Assembly: GCA_905221065.1 (NCBI GenBank)
Contig: CAJNBS010000002.1
Coordinates: 62,001-126,000, forward strand
Reading direction: 5' to 3'
Length of the DNA: 64,000 nucleotides
Source: a bacterium
GTDB lineage: Bacteria; Bacillota; Bacilli; Lactobacillales; Streptococcaceae
In this document: piece after piece, positions 8,626-17,845 of the stretch
Layout: every line of letters starts with the position of its first letter
Position numbering within the stretch: the stretch's first letter is position 1
The notes under the pieces: model-generated
What the model saw: only the letters and a program-made list of their open reading frames with translations
Database searches by the model: none
What the model was told of the DNA's origin: nothing
Program-made: the position numbers and the translations under genes

Positions 8626-9513
8626 ATGACAAAATTATATGGAAGCTTGGAAGCGGGCGGTACAAAGTTTGTCTGTGCTGTCGGTGATGAAAACTTTAAC
8701 GTTGTAGAAAAAACACAATTTCCAACAACGACTCCAATCGAAACAATCGATAAAACTATCGAGTTCTTCTCAAAATTCGATAACCTTGCTGGTCTTGCAG
8801 TTGGTTCATTTGGTCCTATTGATATTGACAAAAACTCAAAAACTTATGGCTTTATCACGACGACTCCAAAACCTCACTGGGCAAATGTGGATTTGCTTGG
8901 TGCCCTTCGCCGTGCCCTTAACGTGCCAATGTACTTCACAACAGACGTAAACAGCTCGGCTTACGGTGAAGTGGTTGCCCGTAACAATGCTGGTGGCCGT
9001 ATCGAAAACTTGGTTTACTACACAATCGGTACAGGTATCGGTGCTGGTGTTATCCAACGTGGTGAGTTTATCGGTGGTGTGGGTCACCCTGAGATGGGTC
9101 ACTACTATGTGGCTAAGCACCCAATGGATATTGAAAAAGAATTCAACGGTGTTTGTCCATTCCACAAAGGATGTTTGGAAGGTTTTGCGGCTGGTCCAAG
9201 TCTAGAAGCTCGTACAGGTATTCGTGGTGAAAATATTGAACTCAACAGCTCTGTCTGGGATGTTCAAGCCTACTACATCGCTCAAGCTGCGGTTAATGCT
9301 ACAGTGACTTTCCGCCCAGACGTGATCGTCTTTGGTGGTGGGGTCATGGCCCAACAACACATGCTGGATCGTGTTCGTGAGAAATTTACAGCACTTCTTA
9401 ATGGCTACCTACCAGTGCCAGATGTGCGTGACTACATCGTGACGCCAGCAGTCGCAGGAAATGGTTCTGCCACACTTGGGAACTTTGTTCTTGCAAAAGA
9501 AGTTTCAAAATAA
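8626..9513 (+). CDS. scrK: fructokinase, ROK family
   Basis: Phosphorylates the fructose released by ScrB to fructose-6-phosphate. 295 residues. N-terminal phosphate loop EAGGTKFVCAVG, a central GTGIGAGVI nucleotide/sugar segment, and the ROK zinc motif GHPEMGHY followed by CPFHKGCLEGFAAGPS near residues 165-190. Placement next to scrA and scrB supports fructose rather than glucose as substrate. AAGAGG ribosome site 7 bases before ATG. Confidence 0.93.
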   Translation: MTKLYGSLEAGGTKFVCAVGDENFNVVEKTQFPTTTPIETIDKTIEFFSKFDNLAGLAVGSFGPIDIDKNSKTYGFITTTPKPHWANVDLLGALRRALNVPMYFTTDVNSSAYGEVVARNNAGGRIENLVYYTIGTGIGAGVIQRGEFIGGVGHPEMGHYYVAKHPMDIEKEFNGVCPFHKGCLEGFAAGPSLEARTGIRGENIELNSSVWDVQAYYIAQAAVNATVTFRPDVIVFGGGVMAQQHMLDRVREKFTALLNGYLPVPDVRDYIVTPAVAGNGSATLGNFVLAKEVSK

Positions 9514-9517
9514 AGCA

Positions 9518-9550
9518 CAAAATCCGCTTGGGAAACCAAACGGATTTTTT
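9518..9550. terminator. bidirectional terminator between scrK and the DedA-like gene
   Basis: AAATCCGCTTGG / CCAAACGGATTTTTT hairpin between two convergent genes, with A and T runs on both sides so that it can serve both strands. Confidence 0.8.
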
Positions 9551-9555
9551 ATGTG

Positions 9556-10173
9556 TCAAAGCATTTGCCAGAAAAAGTCGATAATATAGGTCAGACCGTA
9601 GGTATAAACCACGAGGGTAAAGGGTTTGGTCAGAATGATGATAATCATATAGCGCTTGAAACTCATCTTGGTCAGGGCAGCCAGCATACAGAGAAAGTCA
9701 GCTGGACTAATGGGCCAAATCATCATAAAGATAAAGAAACGGTCAAAACGATTGCCCTTATCCAACCAGCCGATATACTTGTCATAGGTACGCTTGCTGA
9801 CGACAGACTGGACAAAGGCCGCCCCATAGAGGCGCACTAGATAAAAGATAATGGCACAGCCAATCACGATGCCGATATAGTTGTAGATAGTCCCGATGAT
9901 GTGCCCGTAGATAAAGACCCCAGCCACCGAGGTCAAGGCCCCAGGAATGATAGGGACGACCGTCTGTAAAATCTGTAAAAAGATAAAGAGAGGTGGCCCC
10001 CAGATACCTGCCTGCTGGATAAAGGCAGAGAGGGTTTCCTTGGACTGTAAAATCCCAGCCTGATAAGCCCAAATACAGAAAATCAAACTCCCAACTCCAC
10101 CAACAATCGATGAGATATTGATAACTCGCTGAAGAAGGGGAGAAACAGCTTTCATTTGTTTATCCTGTGACAT
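9556..10173 (-). CDS. TVP38/TMEM64 (DedA-like, SNARE-associated) membrane protein
   Basis: 205 residues from the ATG at 10173, which has AGGAG seven bases upstream; the frame stays open further up, but that part lacks a ribosome site and is unlike the family. Five to six hydrophobic helices. The segment VVPIIPGALTSVAGVFIYGHIIGTIYNYIG carries the conserved proline/glycine re-entrant loop of the DedA/VTT superfamily, now linked to lipid-carrier flipping; GWLDKGNRFDRFFIFMMIWPISPADF is the second conserved block. Convergent with scrK. Precise lipid substrate unknown. Confidence 0.85.
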   Translation of the reverse strand: MSQDKQMKAVSPLLQRVINISSIVGGVGSLIFCIWAYQAGILQSKETLSAFIQQAGIWGPPLFIFLQILQTVVPIIPGALTSVAGVFIYGHIIGTIYNYIGIVIGCAIIFYLVRLYGAAFVQSVVSKRTYDKYIGWLDKGNRFDRFFIFMMIWPISPADFLCMLAALTKMSFKRYMIIIILTKPFTLVVYTYGLTYIIDFFWQML

Positions 10174-10278
10174 GTAAACTCCTCGTAGATAGTATAATTC
10201 TACTATACCATATTTTGGAGTAGAAAGGGGGAAGATTGCTTTTGTGATGGGAAGAGTGATGGAATTTGAGGATAAACA

Positions 10279-10287
10279 TGCTATAAT
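10279..10287 (+). promoter_or_regulatory. extended -10 promoter of the hsd operon
   Basis: TGCTATAAT 68 bases before hsdR; -35 not evident. Likely start of the transcript carrying hsdR-hsdM-hsdS and the two genes after them. Confidence 0.55.
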
Positions 10288-10355
10288 AGACCTAGTATAA
10301 AATTTGGAAATTTCAGGATATGAATAGTTCAAATGAAGCGTAAGGAAGGTTTTCG

Positions 10356-13300
10356 ATGGCAAGACGAAAAGATTTTTCTGAATTAACAAGAGTACAAATC
10401 CCAGCAGCTCTGCATTTGATGCGAATGGGTTATACCTATCTTTCTCGTAATAGTAAAGAAATTGAAGAAAGAGACCCAGATACCAATATTCTTGTATCTG
10501 TTTTTAAGGAGCAATTTTTAACGTTTAATAACTATTTAACAGATGAAGATTTTGAGAGAGAATTGGCCAATATCAAGCTGGAACTGGATCAAAATGATTT
10601 GGGGCGCTCCTTCTTTAAAAGGATACAGGGACAAGAAGGTGCTGTTTATATCGATTGGGAAAATCCTGAAGCCAATACCTTCCATCTGGCGCTTGAAGTT
10701 ACTTGTCAAAATGGACAAGATGAATTTCGTCCGGATATAGTTGTATTTATCAATGGACTTCCTCTTTCTTATATCGAAGTTAAACAACCCAATGCTATCC
10801 GTGATGGAAAGACAGGAATTCAGTCTGAACAGGACAGGACTAGATACCGTTTTGAAAATCGTAAGTTCCGTCGTTTTAACAATATTACTCAATTGATAGC
10901 TCTATCTGATAATTTGCCTTATATCAGTGGTCAAGGTCAACAAAAACAGGGATCTTACTACGCTTCCAATGCTTATTCAAAGACCAAGTTTAATGCTTTC
11001 AAGGAAGAAAGAGAAGTAGATTTTCGGCATTCAATTGTACCTTTAAGAGATGAACAAATTGATTTCGTCCTTGAGGATGTGAAGCGTTTTGCTCTCAAAT
11101 CTCAACCAGAATTTACAACAAACTTACAGCCCGACACTCCCTGCAATACTTTCCTGTCTTCTTTGTATCAAAAAGAACGCCTGCTTTTCATGCTTCGATT
11201 TGGGCTGGTCTATGTAGAGGAAGAAAACAAGGACGGTCAGATGCAATTGCAGAAGCATGTCATGCGTTATCCGCAGTATTTTGCAACTCGTGCTATCGAA
11301 GAGGCTATCGCAAAAGTTGTCAAAAAAGGTGTTATCTGGCATACACAGGGTTCAGGTAAGACTGCCCTGGCTTTCTTCAATATCCGCTATCTGACCAATT
11401 ATTTTTCAAAACAGGGGATTGTCCCTCAGTTTTACTTTGTTGTTGATCGCTTGGATTTGGCAGACCAAGCCTTTAAGGAATTTATCAAAAGAGGTCTAAA
11501 AGTTAAGCGCATCAACAATCCTCGAGAACTCAATCAAAAACAAGATGGTTATGATGTCGCCGTTGTCAATATTCAGAAGTTCAAAGATGATTCAGACCTG
11601 ACCGACCGCTCTGGCTATGATCTCAATCGTCAAAATATCTACTTTATCGATGAAGCCCACCGCTCTTATAACGAACGAGGTTCCTACCTGCCAAATCTCT
11701 ATCAGGCAGATACCAATGCGATCAAGATTGCCTTGACTGGGACCCCCTTAATTACATACAAGAAAGATGGTAAGACCAAGGAAAGTCATGCGACCACACG
11801 TGATATTTTTGGGGACTATATCCATAAATACTACTACAATCAGTCTATAGATGATGGTTTTACCTTGCGTTTGATGCGAGAAGATATCGAGACGTCCTAT
11901 AAAGATAATCTCAGAGCCATCAATGAAGAAATCCAACGTGGAGATCTGTCAAAAGAAGATATCTTTGCTCATCCGCACTATGTGGAACCTATGCTTGATT
12001 TTATCCTGGAGGACTTTAATCGTGCGCGTGATCTGTTTTTTGATGACCAGTCTATTGGTGGTATGATTGTCTGTGATTCGTCCAAGCAGGCGCGTGAGCT
12101 TGAAAAGCAGTTAGAAGAACGACGCAAAGCTGGAACAACCAACTTGACCTCTGCTCTCATCCTCCATGATGAAGGAGACAAGGAAGAGAAAAAGGAAAAG
12201 GTGGATGCCTATAAGGAAGGTAAGATTGACCTCATCATCGTCTATTCGATGCTCCTGACAGGTTTTGATGCGCCCCGCCTCAAGCGTCTCTATCTAGGTC
12301 GCAAGATTAAGGCTCATAACCTTCTCCAGACTTTGACTCGTGTGAATCGTCCTTACAAGGACTATCTATTTGGCTATGTAGTTGATTTTGCGGATATTTC
12401 TAAAGAATTTGACAAAACCAATCGCGCTTATCTAGAAGAACTCAATCAAGAGTATGATACGACCCTGACTGGGGAAAATGGAGAGGATGTGTTTGGCTCG
12501 CTCTTTGTGCCAGCAGAGGAAATTTCTCAGGAACTCAGCAAGACAGAGCGCATCCTCATGGACTATCCAACCTCTAATCTAGAGTTCTTTTCTCAATCAA
12601 TTGATGATATCAAGGATAGAAAGCAACTAAATGAACTACGAAAAGCCTTAGAATCGGTTAAGCAATACTATAATATCGCCCGCTTACTTGGTCATGACCA
12701 TTTGCTCCAGCAGATTGATATTACTCAGATTGCAACTCTGCTAAATATGATTTCAAGACGCTTGCTGACCTTGTCTCTGATAGATAAGCCAGATGATTTT
12801 TCTAGTCGTACTCTTTTAAATCTTGCTATGTCTGAGACCAGTTTTAGTTTTGTCAAGATTGCGGAGGAAGAACTTCGTCTAGCAGCCAATGACCTAGAAG
12901 ATTTGAAGCGTCGAGTTGCTGGAGGCATCATAAAACAGCGTGATGAGAAAGATCCTGAGTGGGTCTCTCTCTACGAAGAATTCCAGCGCATCATGAAAAA
13001 ACACCTGATTCATGGGCAAGAAGGATACACTATGGAAAACATCAAAGAAATTCAAAAAGAGTACGAAGAACTCTTTAAGTCAGTGGAAGATTATCATACT
13101 CGTATGAGACGTTTGACGATGAATTTTGACGGAGATGAAATGGCAGCACGTTCCTACAAACACGTAACCAACTCGGCTATGGTCAGTGATTTTCCTGCTA
13201 TTTACCATGTTATCAAGGGTTCTAAAGTCAGACTAGACCGTAAAATCGGTCAAAATCAAGGAGTGCTCGATAACGAGGACTTTCTCAAGAAAATGATTCG

Positions 13301-13418
13301 AGAAGAAGCTCGGATTGAAATGAAAACCAACCAATCTGCAAGTAGTTTGACAAGACAGGATTTTAATTATATCGTCGAGTCGCTATTTGAAGGATATGAA
13401 GAGGAATACCAACACTAA
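10356..13418 (+). CDS. hsdR: type I restriction enzyme, HsdR subunit
   Basis: Motor and nuclease subunit that translocates and cuts unmodified DNA. 1020 residues. The nuclease domain has RPDIVVF near 125 and IEVKQP near 140 (the D...E-x-K active site). The SF2 helicase part has Walker A HTQGSGKT at about 329-336, the DEAH box FIDEAHRS at about 431, LTGTP, and a motif VI region with QTLTRVNRPY near 665. Ribosome site AAGGAAGG precedes ATG. Its last base overlaps the hsdM ATG, so the operon order is R-M-S. No frameshift seen, so restriction appears intact. Confidence 0.95.
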   Translation: MARRKDFSELTRVQIPAALHLMRMGYTYLSRNSKEIEERDPDTNILVSVFKEQFLTFNNYLTDEDFERELANIKLELDQNDLGRSFFKRIQGQEGAVYIDWENPEANTFHLALEVTCQNGQDEFRPDIVVFINGLPLSYIEVKQPNAIRDGKTGIQSEQDRTRYRFENRKFRRFNNITQLIALSDNLPYISGQGQQKQGSYYASNAYSKTKFNAFKEEREVDFRHSIVPLRDEQIDFVLEDVKRFALKSQPEFTTNLQPDTPCNTFLSSLYQKERLLFMLRFGLVYVEEENKDGQMQLQKHVMRYPQYFATRAIEEAIAKVVKKGVIWHTQGSGKTALAFFNIRYLTNYFSKQGIVPQFYFVVDRLDLADQAFKEFIKRGLKVKRINNPRELNQKQDGYDVAVVNIQKFKDDSDLTDRSGYDLNRQNIYFIDEAHRSYNERGSYLPNLYQADTNAIKIALTGTPLITYKKDGKTKESHATTRDIFGDYIHKYYYNQSIDDGFTLRLMREDIETSYKDNLRAINEEIQRGDLSKEDIFAHPHYVEPMLDFILEDFNRARDLFFDDQSIGGMIVCDSSKQARELEKQLEERRKAGTTNLTSALILHDEGDKEEKKEKVDAYKEGKIDLIIVYSMLLTGFDAPRLKRLYLGRKIKAHNLLQTLTRVNRPYKDYLFGYVVDFADISKEFDKTNRAYLEELNQEYDTTLTGENGEDVFGSLFVPAEEISQELSKTERILMDYPTSNLEFFSQSIDDIKDRKQLNELRKALESVKQYYNIARLLGHDHLLQQIDITQIATLLNMISRRLLTLSLIDKPDDFSSRTLLNLAMSETSFSFVKIAEEELRLAANDLEDLKRRVAGGIIKQRDEKDPEWVSLYEEFQRIMKKHLIHGQEGYTMENIKEIQKEYEELFKSVEDYHTRMRRLTMNFDGDEMAARSYKHVTNSAMVSDFPAIYHVIKGSKVRLDRKIGQNQGVLDNEDFLKKMIREEARIEMKTNQSASSLTRQDFNYIVESLFEGYEEEYQH

Positions 13419-15022
13419 TGAATGAAACATATAAAGTCCAAGTCCAAGACTTGGTCGATGATTTGAAAGCAGTCTTTACCCATGCGGGACTAGGAGGAGA
13501 AGCGGGGGAGTACAAACTCCTTACCCAGTCCTTCCTCTACAAATTTTTAAATGATAAGTTTTTATATCAGGCAAAGTGCCTAGATGAAGTTAATACTTAT
13601 GAGCACTTGTTGACCTTGAGTAAAGATGACTATGACTGGCTCTTGGAGGACATCGGTACCAGTACGGCTTGGCTCAAGCCAGAGCAGTTGATTGAAACGC
13701 TTCACCGTCAGCAAAATGAAGCGACTTTCTACGAGAGTTTTGAAAATACCCTCAACCAGATCGCCATTGACAATAACGATATCTTCTCAGTGCATACGGA
13801 CGGAGATACGGCCATTCGTCTATTTGATGAGCGCTTGATTACCGACACAATATCAGATAGCAGTAAGCGTAACGAAGTTGCAAAAGCTATCATCAATCTC
13901 CTTGCGCGTGTTAAGTTTGATGAGACTATTTTTTCACAAGGTTTCGACTTTTTCTCTACCCTCTTTGAGTACATGATTAAGGACTACAACAAAGATGGCG
14001 GTGGTAAGTACGCTGAGTACTATACACCTCACTCTGTGGCTAAGATTATCGCTGATATTCTGGTGGGAAATGACCAGCTATCAAACGTGCGGATCTATGA
14101 CCCGTCTGCTGGTTCTGGGACCTTGCTGATGAACCTGGCTAGTCGTATCGGTGTGGATAAGACCACTGTTTACAGTCAGGATATTTCGCAAAAATCATCT
14201 AATCTTCTCCGTCTTAATCTGATTTTGAATGGATTGCAGCATTCGATTCATAATATCGTACAGGGAAATACTATCATCGCTAATCGCCATCCTGAGAAGA
14301 TGGACTATATCGTGTCGAACCCTCCTTTCAAGCTGGACTTTTCAGAGTGGCGTGACCGAGTGGAAAGTTTGCCAGAAGCCAGTGAGCGTTTCTTTGCAGG
14401 TGTGCCAAAGGTTCCAGCTAAGTCTAAGGATAAGATGGCGATTTATGAGCTTTTTGTTCAGCATATCATCTACTCTCTGAAGCCTGATGGCCAAGCAGCC
14501 GTAGTCCTACCGACAGGCTTTATCACGGCCCAGTCAGGGATTGATAAAGCTATCCGTCAACACTTGGTGGACAATCAAATGCTGGCAGGTGTTGTTTCCA
14601 TGCCGTCTAATATATTTGCGACGACAGGTACCAACGTCTCCATTCTCTTTATTGATAAGAAAAATAAGGGCGAAGTCGTTCTCATCGATGCCTCAAATCT
14701 CGGAACCAAGGTCAAGGAAGGCAAGAACCAAAAGACCGTGCTTTCTCCTGAAGAAGAGCAGAAGATTGTCGAGACCTTTATCAAGAAGGAAACCGTCGAG
14801 GACTTTTCTGTCACTGTCTCTTATGAGGAAATCAAGGAGAAAAACTACTCTCTCAGCGCAGGCCAATACTTTGACATCAAGATAGACTATGTGGATATCA
14901 CAGCAGAAGAGTTTGAAGCCAAGATGACCGCCTTTCAAAACAAACTCTCAGACCTCTTCCAGCAATCACATGCATTGGAGCAGGAGATTGAAGAGCAAAT
15001 GAAGGGGTTGAAGTATGAGTGA
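13418..15022 (+). CDS. hsdM: type I DNA adenine methyltransferase, HsdM subunit
   Basis: N6-adenine methyltransferase that pairs with HsdS to modify the recognition site. 534 residues. N-terminal helical HsdM domain, then the SAM-binding motif I DPSAGSGTLL at ~228-237 and the catalytic NPPF at ~301-304 (adenine N6 type). EYYTPHSVAKI, the usual lead-in to motif I, is at ~205. Starts inside the hsdR stop codon and overlaps hsdS by 8 bases. Complete. Confidence 0.96.
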   Translation: MNETYKVQVQDLVDDLKAVFTHAGLGGEAGEYKLLTQSFLYKFLNDKFLYQAKCLDEVNTYEHLLTLSKDDYDWLLEDIGTSTAWLKPEQLIETLHRQQNEATFYESFENTLNQIAIDNNDIFSVHTDGDTAIRLFDERLITDTISDSSKRNEVAKAIINLLARVKFDETIFSQGFDFFSTLFEYMIKDYNKDGGGKYAEYYTPHSVAKIIADILVGNDQLSNVRIYDPSAGSGTLLMNLASRIGVDKTTVYSQDISQKSSNLLRLNLILNGLQHSIHNIVQGNTIIANRHPEKMDYIVSNPPFKLDFSEWRDRVESLPEASERFFAGVPKVPAKSKDKMAIYELFVQHIIYSLKPDGQAAVVLPTGFITAQSGIDKAIRQHLVDNQMLAGVVSMPSNIFATTGTNVSILFIDKKNKGEVVLIDASNLGTKVKEGKNQKTVLSPEEEQKIVETFIKKETVEDFSVTVSYEEIKEKNYSLSAGQYFDIKIDYVDITAEEFEAKMTAFQNKLSDLFQQSHALEQEIEEQMKGLKYE

Positions 15023-16199
15023 GTGGAAAGAAAAGACAATAGGAGAACTGTCTATTAGGGTTTCGAGTGGATTAACACCTCTAAAGTCTAATAAAGAGTT
15101 TTGGGAAAATCCAATTATTCCTTGGCTAAAAACAGATCAACTAGGTGAAAAATACATTTTTGATACGAATACAAAAATTTCAAAAGAAGCATTAGAACAA
15201 ACTAGCTTAAGAATTTATCCTGAGAACACCATATCTATTGCTATGTATGGAGAAGGAAAGACTAGAGGAAATCTTTCAATAATAAAAGCACCGATGACAA
15301 CAAATCAGGCTTGTTGTAATATAGAACTAGATACAAAATTAGCAGATGTTGAATATGTTTATTACTATTTAAAAACACAATATGATGCTTTAAGAAAATT
15401 ATCATCAGGTGTGAGAAAGAATTTAAATTCTAATGACATAAAAAATTACAAAATTTACATACCGGAAAGTGTGAGCTTTCAGAAATCAATAGTTAGAATT
15501 TTAACATCACTTGATAATAAGATAAGTGTTAACAACCAAATCAACCAAGAGTTGGAAGCCATGGCTAAGACCCTCTATGACTACTGGTTTGTGCAGTTTG
15601 ATTTCCCAGACCAGAATGGCAAACCCTACAAATCATCAGGCGGAAAGATGGTCTATAACCCAGAACTTAAACGGGAAATCCCAGAGGTGTGGGGAGTGGC
15701 AAGATTAGGTGAACTTCAAATTACTACAGGAAAAAGAGATGCCAATTTCGGAACAGAGAATGGGAAATATGATTTTTGGACTACTTCCAATAATCCAATA
15801 AAATCTGATGAATTTTCGTTTGAAGGTAAAGCGATTTTAATTGCTGGGAATGGTAATTTTTATGTGAATTTTACTGAGGGAAAATTTGAAGCATATCAGC
15901 GCACCTATGTAATACAATCTGAAGATGAAAATATGTTGATATTCATGTATATGGCATGTTTACAGTCGGTCGAAAAACTTCGCAAGGGATCTAATGGTTC
16001 TATTATTAAATATATTACAATTGGCGATGTTAATAATATAGTATCGCCATATAATAAAAAGGTAGTCGATGAGTTTGTTAAAGTTTACAGTCCATTGATA
16101 GATTTGATTTCTAAAAATAAAAGACAAAATCAAGAACTCACCCAACTGCGCGATTGGCTCTTACCAATGCTGATGAATGGACAGGTGAAGGTGGAGTAG
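15015..16199 (+). CDS. hsdS: type I restriction specificity subunit, HsdS
   Basis: 394 residues with two target-recognition domains: TRD1 about 1-160 and TRD2 about 225-370. They are separated and closed by the conserved spacer helices, NNQINQELEAMAKTLYDYWFVQF at ~175 and NKRQNQELTQLRDWLLPMLMNGQ at the C-terminus. Each TRD reads half of a bipartite site. The TRD parts are visibly more AT-rich than the spacer and than hsdR/hsdM, the usual sign of TRD exchange. No second hsdS, inverted repeats or tyrosine recombinase are nearby, so this is not a shuffling locus as it stands. The recognition sequence cannot be read from the protein. Confidence 0.94.
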   Translation: MSEWKEKTIGELSIRVSSGLTPLKSNKEFWENPIIPWLKTDQLGEKYIFDTNTKISKEALEQTSLRIYPENTISIAMYGEGKTRGNLSIIKAPMTTNQACCNIELDTKLADVEYVYYYLKTQYDALRKLSSGVRKNLNSNDIKNYKIYIPESVSFQKSIVRILTSLDNKISVNNQINQELEAMAKTLYDYWFVQFDFPDQNGKPYKSSGGKMVYNPELKREIPEVWGVARLGELQITTGKRDANFGTENGKYDFWTTSNNPIKSDEFSFEGKAILIAGNGNFYVNFTEGKFEAYQRTYVIQSEDENMLIFMYMACLQSVEKLRKGSNGSIIKYITIGDVNNIVSPYNKKVVDEFVKVYSPLIDLISKNKRQNQELTQLRDWLLPMLMNGQVKVE

Positions 16200-16249
16200 G
16201 GGAAATAGCAGTTAGAATTATAAAGTCGAAAGAATTTGAGGGCAAATAA

Positions 16250-17083
16250 ATGTCAGAGCTTACTTTTTCTATATGGAAACCATTTATTAAAAGTGAAAAA
16301 AGAGGGGAGCGGTGGTTACAGCCTATTTTAAAGACTTTTGATAAGTTGAACCCATGTGATTTAAAACACGAAAAAGGATTATATCATCTAGAGGTTGATA
16401 AAAATACGCATTATGTTTTTATAGTCATAGAATCTGGAAAGTTAGAGCCCAGAGATACTACTGTAACGGACTACTATACAAATCAAAAACGCGAAAATCC
16501 TAAATCAGAAACGGAGCTGGAGTTTTTGAAGCAATTCTTTGTCTTATTCGATTTAGATAATAATTTATTGTATTTTTCAGATGTGAGACACCGTAATTTG
16601 CTAGAAAAAATTCTTAAAGATACGACAGGATTTGAGTTTAGTATAAAAGGTTTTTACGAAGATAAAGAGGAATTTTTAAAAATATTATCTAGTGTCGATG
16701 AAATTCAGTTTACTTCAAAAGATGATATTTTTTCAACTTTATCACAAAAACGTGAAGCTTTATATGATTTATTCGAAACTGATGGTTTAGAAGATATAAC
16801 TCTGAACGTAAAACTCTCTAGTATGAAAATAAATAAAATCAAAGCATTTCTCAGAAAAATTGTAAAAGAGTCTGAGAATCATCAACTTTCAGGTATTTTA
16901 ATTAGAGGGAACGATGATGCTGGATTTGAACATGTGTTTAACCGTGGTACGTTTATTAAAAAGATTTCAATTAATATCGATAAACAACAGGCAACTGGGA
17001 AATATTTAGGTTCAGAGGTAAAAGATATTTTGCTTAAAGAAATAGAGAGTTTGGCAAATGAGAAAGTTACGAAGAAAAGATAG
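16250..17083 (+). CDS. uncharacterised soluble protein encoded behind hsdS
   Basis: 277 residues, no family recognised. No signal peptide or membrane segment. Beta-rich, charged N-terminal half (HYVFIVIESGKLEPRD; FFVLFDLDNNLLYFSD), then a helical, acidic middle and a C-terminal block LIRGNDDAGFEHVF. It lies 50 bases after hsdS with no terminator between, and its end overlaps the next gene, a small membrane protein, by 26 bases, so the two are coupled. AT content is higher than in hsdRM, a sign of separate acquisition. The pattern of one soluble plus one four-helix membrane protein beside a restriction system recalls two-gene defence modules such as Kiwa, but no homology to KwaA/KwaB could be shown by eye. 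Confidence 0.75.
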   Translation: MSELTFSIWKPFIKSEKRGERWLQPILKTFDKLNPCDLKHEKGLYHLEVDKNTHYVFIVIESGKLEPRDTTVTDYYTNQKRENPKSETELEFLKQFFVLFDLDNNLLYFSDVRHRNLLEKILKDTTGFEFSIKGFYEDKEEFLKILSSVDEIQFTSKDDIFSTLSQKREALYDLFETDGLEDITLNVKLSSMKINKIKAFLRKIVKESENHQLSGILIRGNDDAGFEHVFNRGTFIKKISINIDKQQATGKYLGSEVKDILLKEIESLANEKVTKKR

Positions 17084-17471
17084 AATTATTTCTGGTGGTA
17101 TTTTAGTAATAAGTTTATTTATATCATATTTCCTAAGAGATTATGTGTTATTAAATCATAGCGACACAGTATCTTTTATTTCTGTAATCACGGGTTTCTT
17201 ACTTTCTGCTATTGCTATACTGTATTCTTCTCCTATGCGATCTGTTCTATATGATAAGAAATCAGACGTTTATTCATCAAAATGGGAAGAAATAATTGTT
17301 CGATATTTCTATACATTTGTAGTTAGTTTGCTTTATATGATGGAGTTATCTTTAGGTATTAATTGTATTCCAAATTTTATAAATGTAGGTTTTTTACTAA
17401 GTATTGTAAGTATAATAATTGTAGTTACTCAAGGCTTGTTTAAATTACTTTTAGTTGAGATAAATGATTAA
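17058..17471 (+). CDS. small four-helix membrane protein, unknown function
   Basis: 137 residues. Predicted helices at about 11-29 (IISGGILVISLFISYFL), 38-58 (VSFISVITGFLLSAIAIL), 82-100 (YFYTFVVSLLYMME) and 110-132 (GFLLSIVSIIIVVTQGLF), with a positively charged N-terminus that should face the cytosol. No recognised domain, no export lipobox. Its ATG lies inside the last codons of the preceding soluble protein, so both are probably made together and may form one complex at the membrane. Very AT-rich. Called real because of the coupling and regular membrane topology. Confidence 0.7.
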   Translation: MRKLRRKDRIISGGILVISLFISYFLRDYVLLNHSDTVSFISVITGFLLSAIAILYSSPMRSVLYDKKSDVYSSKWEEIIVRYFYTFVVSLLYMMELSLGINCIPNFINVGFLLSIVSIIIVVTQGLFKLLLVEIND

Positions 17472-17568
17472 ATTTTTTGAATTCAATTTTACATTTGAGT
17501 TATTTTATAAACCATCACAAGTGCTATAAAAATCGAAATCCTAAAAATAGAGGAGGTCAGCAATCACT

Positions 17569-17841
17569 ATGACTAATAAAATTATTGAATCCAAAGACCT
17601 GATTGCTTTTCATCCAGGTCAGTATATTGAAGAGTTGATTGAAGATTATAACCTAACGCAGAAGGAATTTGCGGAGCGTTTAGGAATTTCTGAAATGAAG
17701 CTCGGTAAATTAGTGAATGGTGAGGAATCGATTAGTAATGATATTGCTCGGAAGTTAGCAAAGGTCACTAATATTTCGATGATAACTTGGCTCAATCTTC
17801 AGAATGCTTACGATGTAAAAGTGACTGAGTTCATAGAGTAA
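17569..17841 (+). CDS. HigA-type XRE antitoxin, orphan and probably C-terminally shortened
   Basis: 90 residues. Helix-turn-helix at about 29-55 (LTQKEFAERLGISEMKLGKLVNGEESIS) inside the HigA/VapI pattern that begins FHPGQYIEELIEDYN. Related proteins often continue into a long ImmA-like C-terminal region; this one stops just after the DNA-binding domain (VKVTEFIE). Strong AGGAGG ribosome site. No toxin gene precedes or follows it. A short open frame just upstream ends in a TGA overlapping the ATG, as a toxin gene would, but it is too short to identify. Likely a relic that may still act as a repressor. Confidence 0.8.
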   Translation: MTNKIIESKDLIAFHPGQYIEELIEDYNLTQKEFAERLGISEMKLGKLVNGEESISNDIARKLAKVTNISMITWLNLQNAYDVKVTEFIE

Positions 17842-17845
17842 TCGT

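Noticed and set aside
15015..17083. Phase-variable (inverting) hsdS locus like those of pneumococci
   Set aside because: Only one hsdS, no inverted repeats matching a second copy and no tyrosine recombinase gene nearby.
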